Source: an uncultured Candidatus Saccharibacteria bacterium (GTDB lineage: Bacteria; Patescibacteriota; Saccharimonadia; Saccharimonadales; Saccharimonadaceae). From it: a DNA stretch of 14,008 bases. The position numbers and the translations under genes were made by a program. Location: NCBI GenBank assembly GCA_934700415.1, contig CAKUXN010000013.1, positions 1 through 14,008 on the forward strand, in the 5' to 3' direction. Under the pieces are notes generated by a model. It made no database searches. It was given only the letters and a program-made list of their open reading frames with translations, and was not told the DNA's origin. Of the stretch, positions 1 to 7,070 are shown piece after piece. Positions within the stretch are counted from its first letter, which is position 1, and each line of letters begins with the position of its first letter.

Positions 1-21
1 CTCTAAAGCATATATTCAACA

Positions 22-392
22 ATGCTTCGGCCGAAGAATTTCGGTCTGGTGCGCCTGACTAGACTCGACTCGAAGAGCGAGTCTTACTTTTTTACGCACT
101 TTAATGTGGTGCGCGGTATCTAAATCTCTACGAACCTCTCCGTGGGGTAGTTGAATACGTTATTGTGAATCCAACATGGCGGCCGGACTTCAATTTGGTC
201 GAAAGTAAACTTAACCCTGAACTGCAAGATTTTATATATTAGTGCCATGACAACGAAACCAATTACGAACTATTAGTAATATATACATATAGAGACTGGG
301 ATAGTAGATCCATTGTCAATGTTAAAGCTCTCTTAAGAGCCTACAATGTCAATGATAAGAATAAGAGAATAAAACAACCGATGATGGTATAA
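22..392 (+). pseudogene. Possible decayed coding region upstream of the membrane protein
   Basis: The frame from 105 to 392 stays open for 95 codons except for one TAG at 240-242, then ends in TAA at 390-392. Both halves read like ordinary protein: before the stop comes RYLNLYEPLRGVVEYV, after it NYELLVIYTYRDWDS. The TAG could come from CAG (Gln) by one transition. No good start is visible in this frame; GTG at 165 is the only candidate. A 33-codon frame starting at ATG 22 and ending at 123 could be the N-terminus in another frame, which would need a frameshift near 105-123. I do not recognise the protein. This may be a degraded gene, an amber-interrupted gene, or chance. Nothing else coding is visible in the first 426 bases. 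Confidence 0.3.
61..93 (+). terminator. Strong hairpin followed by a T-run
   Basis: AGACTCG (61-67) pairs perfectly with CGAGTCT (78-84). Inside it, CTC (69-71) pairs with GAG (75-77) across a GAA loop, leaving one bulged A. A run of six T follows at 88-93. This is the form of an intrinsic terminator, probably for a gene left of the window. It lies inside the possible decayed reading frame, which argues that the frame is not expressed as a unit. A 12-bp palindrome, CTTCGGCCGAAG, lies just upstream at 25-36. Confidence 0.45.
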
Positions 393-393
393 T
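385..393 (+). promoter_or_regulatory. Extended -10 promoter for the 505-residue protein
   Basis: TGGTATAAT (385-393) is an extended -10 element. No convincing -35 is visible at the expected distance. Transcription would start near 400 and give a leader of about 27 bases carrying AGGAGG at 418-423, only three bases before the ATG. This gene therefore has a Shine-Dalgarno leader, unlike several others here. Confidence 0.55.
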
Positions 394-426
394 TATAGAT
401 GATAATAGTTCATATACAGGAGGCTT

Positions 427-1944
427 ATGGAAGACTTCGTATCTAATGTAAATGTGGGGAGTCTTTCTGGATGCCTTGCCGTAGTGACGTCTCTATATAT
501 ACCAGTTGCTATTTTAATATACCAGGAGTTTAAGGAAAAACCATCATTTAATGAATTTGCCTGGGATAAGACAGTTTTACTCCAAAGAGTAATAAAAGGA
601 TGGCAGATCCTTGGTTCTGTGATCCTATCGTCAATTGCTACTATATTCTGGGAACACAATATTAGCTGGGTTAAATTATTGTTATTAACAATCTATGCTA
701 TTGGCATTGCTATTTTGGTAAAAAATCTAGTATGTCTATTCAAATGGTTCATGTCGGATAAAATAGGCCGAGTTGGTCGAAAGAACTATAGGCAAGAACA
801 GAAGATAAAGTTTCTAAAGGAGCTCGATCCAGACAATTCTTTAGATGTTTGGAGTAATTTATTTAGCTCAATTGAACTCGAAAATGCATTTCTAAAAGAC
901 TATTTGAAAATATTTTTTAACAAATTCTCGGAAGCTAAAAAAGACAACCATTGGCAATATGAGCTATGTCTGACAAACAATATGGAAAGACTCTATTATC
1001 AGGGGCCAGACTTCCAGGATGAGGTTATTGATTTTGCTTTTAATGCCTACACCGATAACGATGACACAAAAAATGACGAAACGTATATTAAGCGGACTAT
1101 AGTCAGAAAACTGTTTAGCCTATTATCTATGAATGGTAATAGATATTGTTTTTCCATTTCACGATCATTTGATAAAAAGCTAGAGAATATTACATCTGAT
1201 GATCAAATTTTGAATGCAGTCAGAGATTTTTCTTTCGATGCCTTAAATGAGGTCCTTAGCGCGTACGACAAGATCCCCGAGCGAAATAATCATTATGGCT
1301 TTGAACTATTCCCGGTTGATAAGTGGAATATCTCTACACTTCCAACTTCAAAAGACAAAAAGGCGAACGCAAAAGCGATGGGGCTTTTCATTTCTTATCT
1401 AGAGATGTTACCAATGTTTGTTGGTTTGAGAAATGACAAGATAGATGACAAAAGAGCCACTTTTCTCGATGAAATAGTTTTTGGCATGCTTGGTCAAAAA
1501 TATTCAAGAAAAATGATTAGAATTGTAAATTTATACTTTAGTCAAACATTTTTCTCGTCATACGAAAACGAAGATATAGGTCACGCTTTAATTCGTAACT
1601 TTATCGACAATGATTACCATTTTCTATTCATGGATACATCTTGCTCAGTTGCGTCGTCGTTCGATCCCAACGAGCCTGAGGAGCAACGACTAAAGCGCAT
1701 AATGAAGAAATTTAAAGAAGAAGAAAAGCGACGCGATAACGATACTCTTAAATTATTAGCAAGTGTATATAGGGTTCTCCTAAATACGAAAGAGATTAAA
1801 AAGATAGATGATGCTATTGCTAATTACGATTTGAAAGACAAGAGCTATCAATACCGTACGGACATAAGAATCGTAGAGAGTAATTTCGAAGACCTAAAAA
1901 ACACTATTAGCAAAGTCATAAAATACAAGAACTCAATAAAGTAA
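427..1944 (+). CDS. Membrane-anchored protein of unknown function, 505 residues
   Basis: I do not recognise the family. The N-terminal 110 residues hold three probable membrane segments, at about 13-32, 59-75 and 81-108, the last followed by a basic stretch (KIGRVGRKNYR). Residues 115-505 are hydrophilic with no membrane segment, so the bulk is probably cytoplasmic. A highly charged helix (PEEQRLKRIMKKFKEEEKRR, about 418-437) may form a coiled coil. I see no Walker, nuclease or protease motif. The start is supported by AGGAGG at 418-423, although the three-base spacing is tight. The gene sits in the cargo of an integrated element, two genes from a restriction-modification pair, so a defence or cell-surface role is possible; that is only context. 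The next gene has its own promoter seven bases after this stop. Confidence 0.8.
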   Translation: MEDFVSNVNVGSLSGCLAVVTSLYIPVAILIYQEFKEKPSFNEFAWDKTVLLQRVIKGWQILGSVILSSIATIFWEHNISWVKLLLLTIYAIGIAILVKNLVCLFKWFMSDKIGRVGRKNYRQEQKIKFLKELDPDNSLDVWSNLFSSIELENAFLKDYLKIFFNKFSEAKKDNHWQYELCLTNNMERLYYQGPDFQDEVIDFAFNAYTDNDDTKNDETYIKRTIVRKLFSLLSMNGNRYCFSISRSFDKKLENITSDDQILNAVRDFSFDALNEVLSAYDKIPERNNHYGFELFPVDKWNISTLPTSKDKKANAKAMGLFISYLEMLPMFVGLRNDKIDDKRATFLDEIVFGMLGQKYSRKMIRIVNLYFSQTFFSSYENEDIGHALIRNFIDNDYHFLFMDTSCSVASSFDPNEPEEQRLKRIMKKFKEEEKRRDNDTLKLLASVYRVLLNTKEIKKIDDAIANYDLKDKSYQYRTDIRIVESNFEDLKNTISKVIKYKNSIK

Positions 1945-1947
1945 CTA

Positions 1948-1956
1948 TGCGATAAT
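1948..1956 (+). promoter_or_regulatory. Extended -10 promoter for the 108-residue gene
   Basis: TGCGATAAT (1948-1956) begins four bases after the stop of the 505-residue gene and has the extended -10 form. Transcription would start near 1963. It suggests the next gene is transcribed on its own. Confidence 0.45.
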
Positions 1957-1989
1957 ACACCGCTTCTATAGCGCAGCTTTAAAAGAAAT

Positions 1990-2316
1990 GTGGCTACTAT
2001 GGCAAAACGCTGTACATTCAAAACAGTAAAGCCTGGCGAACCAATACCGGTTACCGCCCGGCAACTTGAAAGATTCATGCTCGAACATAACGGCAGATTT
2101 AATTCGCGCGATTACGATAAGTTCGAGCGTATGAAGCTAACGGAATCGTCCGTTCGCGACGCGATCTATGAATTAAAGACTTATTCCATAGAAACACTAA
2201 CTCAGCGCTTTGATGTGCGGCTTCTAGGTCGTGGTAAGCGCGTTTTTGCGCGCCTAGATAGCGAAGACGACAGTTGGTACCATTTCTCTCGCTTGCATAC
2301 ATTCCACGCGTGTTAA
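1990..2316 (+). CDS. Small protein, possible winged-helix fold, 108 residues
   Basis: Not recognised as a named family. The start is either GTG at 1990 or ATG at 1999, three codons later; neither has a strong Shine-Dalgarno sequence, and ATG 1999 is an equally good choice. From about residue 33 the pattern is helix, helix with LTESSVRDAIYELK, then two strands rich in basic residues (RLLGRGKRVFARL), which resembles a winged helix-turn-helix with a wing hairpin. DNA binding is therefore plausible but unproven. The protein is rich in Arg and Lys. It ends tail-to-tail with the possible minus-strand gene at 2313-2591, overlapping by four bases. Confidence 0.6.
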   Translation: MATMAKRCTFKTVKPGEPIPVTARQLERFMLEHNGRFNSRDYDKFERMKLTESSVRDAIYELKTYSIETLTQRFDVRLLGRGKRVFARLDSEDDSWYHFSRLHTFHAC

Positions 2317-2591
2317 ATAACCGTGACGTGAATGACGCGATACTCCAAATGTTCTTCATTGGTAAATGGAAAGTCCATAAACTCTCGCTTTGTGCGGAGC
2401 CGGAAGACATTATGCATTGTGGTAACGATTCCAATAAAACATTCTGGTAATTCGTCAATAGGTAGTATCCACTTGATTACAATCGGGTTTTGAAAGTTAT
2501 TGCGCAGAAAACAGGGGTAGAATTTTTTCTTGACGCGAGACGGTAAATTATTAGATAAAAGTGTGGAAAAATGATACTTTTTCGGCAACAT
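2313..2591 (-). CDS. Hypothetical small protein, 92 residues, minus strand
   Basis: This frame fills the otherwise empty 318 bases between the 108-residue gene and the methyltransferase. It is open for 92 codons from an ATG (2591-2589) and has a protein-like composition, with a C-terminal half containing DELPECFIGIV and FRLRTKREFMDFPF. Its stop overlaps the stop region of the plus-strand neighbour by four bases. The Shine-Dalgarno region is weak (GCAAG upstream). It would be divergent from the methyltransferase with only 43 bases between the two starts, so the promoters would overlap. I find no family match. If it is not real, this interval is simply non-coding. Confidence 0.4.
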   Translation of the reverse strand: MLPKKYHFSTLLSNNLPSRVKKKFYPCFLRNNFQNPIVIKWILPIDELPECFIGIVTTMHNVFRLRTKREFMDFPFTNEEHLEYRVIHVTVI

Positions 2592-2598
2592 TTTTTAC

Positions 2599-2627
2599 TT
2601 GCTTTTATTCCGATAAACGTATAAAAT
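2599..2627 (+). promoter_or_regulatory. Promoter of the methyltransferase, apparently leaderless
   Basis: TTGCTT (2599-2604) and TAAAAT (2622-2627) are separated by 17 bases. The ATG follows at 2635, seven bases after the -10 box, so transcription should begin at or next to the start codon. No Shine-Dalgarno sequence precedes the ATG. The methyltransferase carries an N-terminal HTH and could bind here, but no operator repeat is visible. Confidence 0.6.
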
Positions 2628-2634
2628 AGTACTT

Positions 2635-4776
2635 ATGGATAATACTGCGGTGCTCACTTCAATAGAAATAGCTAAAAAATGGGAGCTATCTCCAAGGCGA
2701 GTATCGGTTCTTTGTGCAGAGGGCAGAATTAGTGGAGCGATAAAAAAAGGAAAAACTTGGCTAATCCCTGCATTTTCTGAAAAGCCTACTGATTTAAGGC
2801 GGAAAGAAGAAACAGTTACAATTACCCCTGAAAAAACCATAGATATTCAGAATCGACGTTTTCTAGGCAATAAATATAAACTACTAGATTTTATAGATGA
2901 GACCATAACAAAGTACTGCCCAGACACAAAGTCGATCTTGGATATTTTTGCAGGAACTGGTGTCGTGGCAAAACATTTTTCAGACAGAATGGATGTAATT
3001 ACGAACGACATTCTATATAGCAATTACATATCGCATGTTGCCTTTATGTCTCATGAACACGCAGATGTACTCAAATTGAAAACAATCGCAAACGAATTCA
3101 ATAATGTGGATATTAAGGAAATACCGGAAAACTATATGTCGCAAACGTTTGGCGATACGTATTTCTCGCACGATGATTGTAAAAAAATTGGCTTCATTCG
3201 CAACAGAATAGAAGAATACAAAAACAGCAACATGATAAACGATCGTGAACGTGCAATCCTAATTACATCTCTCTTATATTCCATGGATAAAATAGCAAAT
3301 ACTTGTGGCCACTATGACGCCTTTATTAAGGGTGCGCATTTTGATAAGCAATTCGATTATAAGTTGATAAAAATTACTAATGATTTTAGCAATTCAGCAA
3401 GTTTTTATCGGGGAAACGCAAATAAGATTATCAAAGAAATCGATTTTCCATTTGTCGACTGTGTCTATTGCGATCCGCCATATAATAGCCGCAATTATAG
3501 CGATCTATATCACGTCTTAGAGAATGTTGCTGAGTGGAAGAAGCTGGACGTAGAGGGCGTAGCTAGAAAAATGGATCGTACAAATATTAAAAGCGAATAT
3601 TGCAGTAAAAGTGCTGCAAAAGCTTTTGAAGATTTAGTCCTAAACCTGAAATGCAAATACATAGTCTTATCCTACAATAATACCGGAGATAAAGCAGACG
3701 GAAGAAGTAATGCGCGTATATCGGATGAAGACATAATTCGTATACTTAAAATGCGCGGCATAGTAAACGTCTACTCAAGGAAATACAAAGCTTTTACTAC
3801 TGGAAAATCCAATAATAATACAAATGAGGAAAGGCTGTTCGTTTGCGTAGTCAAAGATCCTCTTTGGGTAACGGCGAAAAAAACATTCACCAAATCGCCA
3901 TTAAACTATACTGGCGGAAAGACTAAACTATTACCGCAAATATCAGAATTATTTCCCAAAAAGATAAACACGTTCGTCGATTTGTTTTGCGGTGGTGGAA
4001 ATGTTGGAGTAAACATACTCTCTAAGCGCACGATATATAATGACCTAAATAAAGACGTTATAAAGCTATTGGATTTCTTCAAGAACAATAGTTTTGAAAT
4101 GATCGACAACCAAATATCAAAGATAATTACAGATTATTCTCTTTCTGATTCTGAAGCATACGGCTACGAGTATTATGGCTGCAACAGCTCTGATGGTCTA
4201 GGAAAGTATAATAAGGCGGCATTCCAGAAACTACGCAAAGATTTTAATGATAGCAACCGAGACAATCTAGCTATGCTGTTCGCTCTAATAATCTATGGTT
4301 TTAATAATCAAATCAGATTCAATAATAAGGGCGAATACAATTTACCCGTAGGCAAAAGAGACTACAATAGGAGTATTAAATATAACCTTGCGAGTTTCTG
4401 CCGAGATTTAGCGAGTCAAGACTCCGTTATCCTCAATACAGATTTCAGAAACTTCGATATCTCGACATTAAATGGCGACGATATGATTTATTGCGATCCG
4501 CCATACCTAATTACGACAGCCACATATAATGAAAAGGACGGATGGAATACGAACGACGAAAAGGACTTGCTAGATTTCTTAACGCGCGTCGATAAACAAG
4601 GGATTAAATTTGCCCTATCGAATGTCTTAGAACACAAAGGCCAACGCAACGAATTGTTAGGCAATTGGGCTAAGCAATATAAAGTTCATAATCTAAACTT
4701 TTCATATAACAATTCAAACTATCACAGCATAGCGAGTAGTCATAAAACTCAAGAGGTGCTGATTACAAATTATTAG
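2635..4776 (+). CDS. Type IIS DNA adenine methyltransferase, HTH plus two fused MTase domains
   Basis: Three parts are visible in 713 residues. Residues 5-45 form a MerR/excisionase-like helix-turn-helix (EIAKKWELSPRRVSVLCAEG, then a wing with KKGKTWLIP). Residues 75-410 are a first N6-adenine methyltransferase with SAM motif DIFAGTG (103-109) and catalytic DPPY (280-283). Residues 420-713 are a second, Dam/D12-class domain with NYTGGK (424-429), DLFCGGG (449-455) and DPPY (621-624). Two linked adenine methyltransferases are the layout of M.FokI, where each half modifies one strand of an asymmetric site. Both catalytic motifs are intact, so both strands should be methylated. The endonuclease gene follows after 20 bases. 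The N-terminal HTH may help recognise DNA or repress this promoter. Confidence 0.9.
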   Translation: MDNTAVLTSIEIAKKWELSPRRVSVLCAEGRISGAIKKGKTWLIPAFSEKPTDLRRKEETVTITPEKTIDIQNRRFLGNKYKLLDFIDETITKYCPDTKSILDIFAGTGVVAKHFSDRMDVITNDILYSNYISHVAFMSHEHADVLKLKTIANEFNNVDIKEIPENYMSQTFGDTYFSHDDCKKIGFIRNRIEEYKNSNMINDRERAILITSLLYSMDKIANTCGHYDAFIKGAHFDKQFDYKLIKITNDFSNSASFYRGNANKIIKEIDFPFVDCVYCDPPYNSRNYSDLYHVLENVAEWKKLDVEGVARKMDRTNIKSEYCSKSAAKAFEDLVLNLKCKYIVLSYNNTGDKADGRSNARISDEDIIRILKMRGIVNVYSRKYKAFTTGKSNNNTNEERLFVCVVKDPLWVTAKKTFTKSPLNYTGGKTKLLPQISELFPKKINTFVDLFCGGGNVGVNILSKRTIYNDLNKDVIKLLDFFKNNSFEMIDNQISKIITDYSLSDSEAYGYEYYGCNSSDGLGKYNKAAFQKLRKDFNDSNRDNLAMLFALIIYGFNNQIRFNNKGEYNLPVGKRDYNRSIKYNLASFCRDLASQDSVILNTDFRNFDISTLNGDDMIYCDPPYLITTATYNEKDGWNTNDEKDLLDFLTRVDKQGIKFALSNVLEHKGQRNELLGNWAKQYKVHNLNFSYNNSNYHSIASSHKTQEVLITNY

Positions 4777-4784
4777 ATTTATAG

Positions 4785-4790
4785 TATAAT
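4785..4790 (+). promoter_or_regulatory. -10 box of the endonuclease gene, apparently leaderless
   Basis: A perfect TATAAT lies between the methyltransferase stop (4774-4776) and the endonuclease ATG at 4797, leaving six bases between the box and the start codon. A weak -35 (TTACAA, 4763-4768) lies inside the end of the methyltransferase gene. No Shine-Dalgarno sequence is present. A separate promoter would allow the endonuclease to be expressed independently of the methyltransferase. Confidence 0.55.
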
Positions 4791-4796
4791 AGAAGC

Positions 4797-6623
4797 ATGC
4801 GAAAGCCGTGGTCTATAACAACTACAGTACGAAATCCGCTAAGAATTAAGGATTTTCTTAAAGCTGTCGCAGAATTATGTGGAAGGCCATGGAATAAAGA
4901 TACACAAAAAGAATATCAGAAACTACTAATCCAAAAACGCCTATATGGTTTTGATAGCGTGCAATTCTACAATGGCCTGCCTACAGAGATTACATCGTTA
5001 ATTGATGATACTGACGCAGAAATACCGATGGAGACTATCGACGAGATTCTAAGAATTAAGAGTTATGCCGATTTTGACATGCGTGGCCGCCAATCAATGA
5101 ATCCACTTACAAAATTTGGTTTTATTAGAATAGATGACGACACGAAGATTATCAGCTTGACTGATTCGGGGCGCGAATTGCTAGATACTGACGACAACGA
5201 AATTGGAAAAGTGTTGCTAAGGAGTTTCCTCAAATGGCAGATCCCGAATCCTGCAAGCAGAGACTATCCAGAAGAAGATGGATATTCGGGAATTCCTTTT
5301 GTTTTAGCTCTCAGATTAATATCTCGCGTAAATGAGCTCGAAGAAGCTCGTGGAAATAATGGGGTTGGACTACAGAAGCGCGAATTTGCTTTGTTTGCTA
5401 CTACTCTTACAAATTATGCAGAAATAGATTCATACGCGAATATGGTTATCGAACTTCGCGATTTACAAAACGGCCACGATAAGCAAGAAAGAAAAACGAT
5501 TCGCGACAATTACAGATTAAAGTTCGCCAGAGATTATCTGAACACTACCGATTCATCTACAATAAATAAGTTCCTAAAGAACTTGAATGATTATGGTGAT
5601 AATGCAATCCGCTATTTTCGTTTGACTAACTTTATTCGTATACGTGGCGGCGGTTTTTACGTGGATATAGAACCAAGTAGATCGACAGAAACTAACGCGC
5701 TTTTTGAGTCTGAATGGTATAAGTCAAAAGAATTTACAGACAAAAACACATATCTTGATTATCTTTGCTCAGATACCGAACCGCAATATCCATGGGAAAC
5801 AGAAGAAAAGCTTCGTGAAATTGCGAATACAATACAAGAGGATGTAATAAGGCTAGGACGCGAAGAAAATGAAACGATAGCTCCAATTCCGCTTGATAAT
5901 TCTTCTTCTGAGGAACTTAAGACAACAATCGAAAACTTGAGGAAGCGTCGAAACGAACTAAGGAACAAAAGCGATCATGACAAAGCTCAGCCTGCTGAGT
6001 TTATCGCAGAATGTATTAAGCAATTTGATGATATTTATACAAACGACGAAAAGAGTCGCGCACTCATGCTCGAGCATTTATCCACTATGGGGTTGCACGC
6101 ATTTAATGACGCGATATCCGTAAAACCCAACTATCCTATTGGCGATGATAATGAGCCTACTTCAACCGCTCCTGGTGGAGTTCCTGATATTGAATGCGTT
6201 TATAATTCGTTTGGCATGGTATGCGAAGTGACCATGTTGAAAAATAGAAGCCAGTGGTTTAACGAGGGGCAACCAGTAATGAGACACCTCAGAGATTTCG
6301 AGGCGTCGCACGATAATTCATATTGTCTCTTTATTGCGCCATCAATTCATACAGACACCGCTGAGACATTCTATATGGCGAATAACTTTGGGTATAAAGG
6401 TCAAAAACAAAAGATCGCGCCAATTACGATTTCTCAGTTTGTCGGCATGTTGCAAACGCTGAAGCAAATGCGCGAAAATGGTAAAATCTTCCATAATTCT
6501 GACATGAAAGAGTTGTTAGATAGAATCGTTGATGAATCTGCGACCGGAAATGACTCCGAAAGATGGATAGCGAATATCCCTCAAATCGTTGTAGACTGGC
6601 AGAATTCACTGTTGAATAGATAA
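4797..6623 (+). CDS. Type IIS restriction endonuclease, AlwI/PleI/BstNBI-like
   Basis: The N-terminus (KPWSITTTVRNPLRIKDFLK) matches what I know of the AlwI restriction-enzyme family, which also covers PleI, MlyI and the nickase N.BstNBI. These bind an asymmetric site (GGATC or GAGTC) and cut a few bases outside it. The 608-residue length fits. The N-terminal half should recognise DNA; the C-terminal half carries the nuclease, with VPDIE (462-466) and CEVT (476-479) forming a PD-(D/E)xK-like core in which Asp464 and Glu477 are the likely metal ligands and the usual Lys is replaced. A charged helical linker lies at about 370-395 (SEELKTTIENLRKRRNELR). The gene directly follows a double methyltransferase of the type needed for an asymmetric site. 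Specificity cannot be read from sequence; both GGATC and GAGTC occur in the window. The 3' end overlaps the zinc-ribbon gene on the other strand by 18 bases. Confidence 0.88.
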   Translation: MRKPWSITTTVRNPLRIKDFLKAVAELCGRPWNKDTQKEYQKLLIQKRLYGFDSVQFYNGLPTEITSLIDDTDAEIPMETIDEILRIKSYADFDMRGRQSMNPLTKFGFIRIDDDTKIISLTDSGRELLDTDDNEIGKVLLRSFLKWQIPNPASRDYPEEDGYSGIPFVLALRLISRVNELEEARGNNGVGLQKREFALFATTLTNYAEIDSYANMVIELRDLQNGHDKQERKTIRDNYRLKFARDYLNTTDSSTINKFLKNLNDYGDNAIRYFRLTNFIRIRGGGFYVDIEPSRSTETNALFESEWYKSKEFTDKNTYLDYLCSDTEPQYPWETEEKLREIANTIQEDVIRLGREENETIAPIPLDNSSSEELKTTIENLRKRRNELRNKSDHDKAQPAEFIAECIKQFDDIYTNDEKSRALMLEHLSTMGLHAFNDAISVKPNYPIGDDNEPTSTAPGGVPDIECVYNSFGMVCEVTMLKNRSQWFNEGQPVMRHLRDFEASHDNSYCLFIAPSIHTDTAETFYMANNFGYKGQKQKIAPITISQFVGMLQTLKQMRENGKIFHNSDMKELLDRIVDESATGNDSERWIANIPQIVVDWQNSLLNR

Positions 6624-6782
6624 AAAGATATCGAGCGCTTCAGCAACTCCGCATTCCGGGTAAATATTAGTCTTATTGTCCTTGCGCGATAATGCAGGAT
6701 CCCCAATATAATACTTGCCGCATTTCGGGCATTTGTGGCGCTTTTGAACGGCCTTTGAATCATTGGTAGATAACTTACTCAT
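6606..6782 (-). CDS. Small zinc-ribbon protein, 58 residues
   Basis: ATG (6782-6780) is preceded by AAGGAG with a five-base spacer, a strong ribosome binding site. The protein has CPKCG (18-22), then DPALSRKDNKT (28-38), then YPECGVAEAL (41-50). This resembles short zinc-ribbon proteins common in phages and integrative elements, whose core reads CPxCG, ALSRxDNKT, ICPxCGxxEAL. The third metal ligand, normally Cys, is Tyr41 here (TAC instead of TGC, one transition). Three cysteines remain (18, 21, 44), so zinc binding may be weakened. The function of the family is not known to me. It is convergent with the endonuclease gene, overlapping its last 18 bases, and supports the view that the region is mobile DNA. 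Confidence 0.78.
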   Translation of the reverse strand: MSKLSTNDSKAVQKRHKCPKCGKYYIGDPALSRKDNKTNIYPECGVAEALDIFLSIQQ

Positions 6783-6796
6783 ATAAACTCCTTAGC

Positions 6797-6883
6797 CCTT
6801 GCGAGACGTCTTGGCTTCTATAAAGAACGCACCTATGTGGCTAGGTTTTTGTTAACGAAAAAATTGCGGATACTCTCGCAAGG
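6797..6883. repeat. Perfect 10-bp inverted repeat in the divergent intergenic region
   Basis: CCTTGCGAGA at 6797-6806 is the exact reverse complement of TCTCGCAAGG at 6874-6883, with 67 bases between the arms. It lies between the zinc-ribbon gene and the recombinase operon. The left arm overlaps an 8-bp palindrome (AGACGTCT, 6804-6811). It may be a pair of operator half-sites or binding sites for the recombinase or its regulator; nothing in the sequence decides. Confidence 0.5.
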
Positions 6884-6939
6884 TCTTTGTATTTAACCTT
6901 ACTTGTGGAAAACTTTCAAGTCTGCTAAAACGCTTATGC

Positions 6940-6967
6940 TTGCTCATTTTACCATGAGTAGTATAAT
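6940..6967 (+). promoter_or_regulatory. Promoter upstream of the recombinase operon
   Basis: TTGCTC (6940-6945) and a perfect TATAAT (6962-6967) are 16 bases apart; transcription would start near 6974. A terminator-like hairpin follows within 36 bases, so this promoter either makes a very short RNA or is attenuated before the 72-residue gene. Confidence 0.6.
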
Positions 6968-6985
6968 TGGAACTAGTTAAATTGC

Positions 6986-7009
6986 GGCACCTAAATGGGT
7001 GTCTTTTTT
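6986..7009 (+). terminator. Intrinsic terminator or attenuator in the recombinase leader
   Basis: GGCACC (6986-6991) pairs with GGTGTC (6998-7003) over six base pairs, one of them G-U, with a six-base loop, and six T follow at 7004-7009. It sits about 12 bases after the predicted start of transcription and 98 bases before the 72-residue gene. Its placement between promoter and genes points to premature termination as a control step. Confidence 0.5.
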
Positions 7010-7021
7010 AACTTTGACCTT

Positions 7022-7070
7022 GGTGGGAAGCGTGCTCGGTGGGGAGTACGCTCGGTGGGAAGCACCGCTC
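7022..7070 (+). repeat. Three tandem 16-17-bp repeats in the recombinase leader
   Basis: GGTGGGAAGCGTGCTC (7022-7037), GGTGGGGAGTACGCTC (7038-7053) and GGTGGGAAGCACCGCTC (7054-7070) are head-to-tail copies with consensus GGTGGGRAG followed by four variable bases and GCTC. The block is G-rich compared with its surroundings and lies between the terminator and the ribosome binding site of the 72-residue gene. It could be a protein-binding array on DNA or an RNA element; the third unit alone can fold as CGGTG, GGAAG loop, CACCG. Confidence 0.65.

Noticed and set aside
45..90. tRNA-like 3' end (TGGTGCGCCTG ... GACTCGA) as a second attachment site
   Set aside because: The T-arm does not pair, there is no clover leaf, and it does not match the tRNA-Glu sequence at 8886-8960.
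2099..2458. 119-codon minus-strand frame
   Set aside because: Mostly antisense to the 108-residue gene; the other minus frame (2313-2591) fits the gap better.
6831..6850. ACCTA/TAGGT hairpin followed by TTTTT as a terminator
   Set aside because: Only five weak pairs and no plus-strand gene upstream that would need it.
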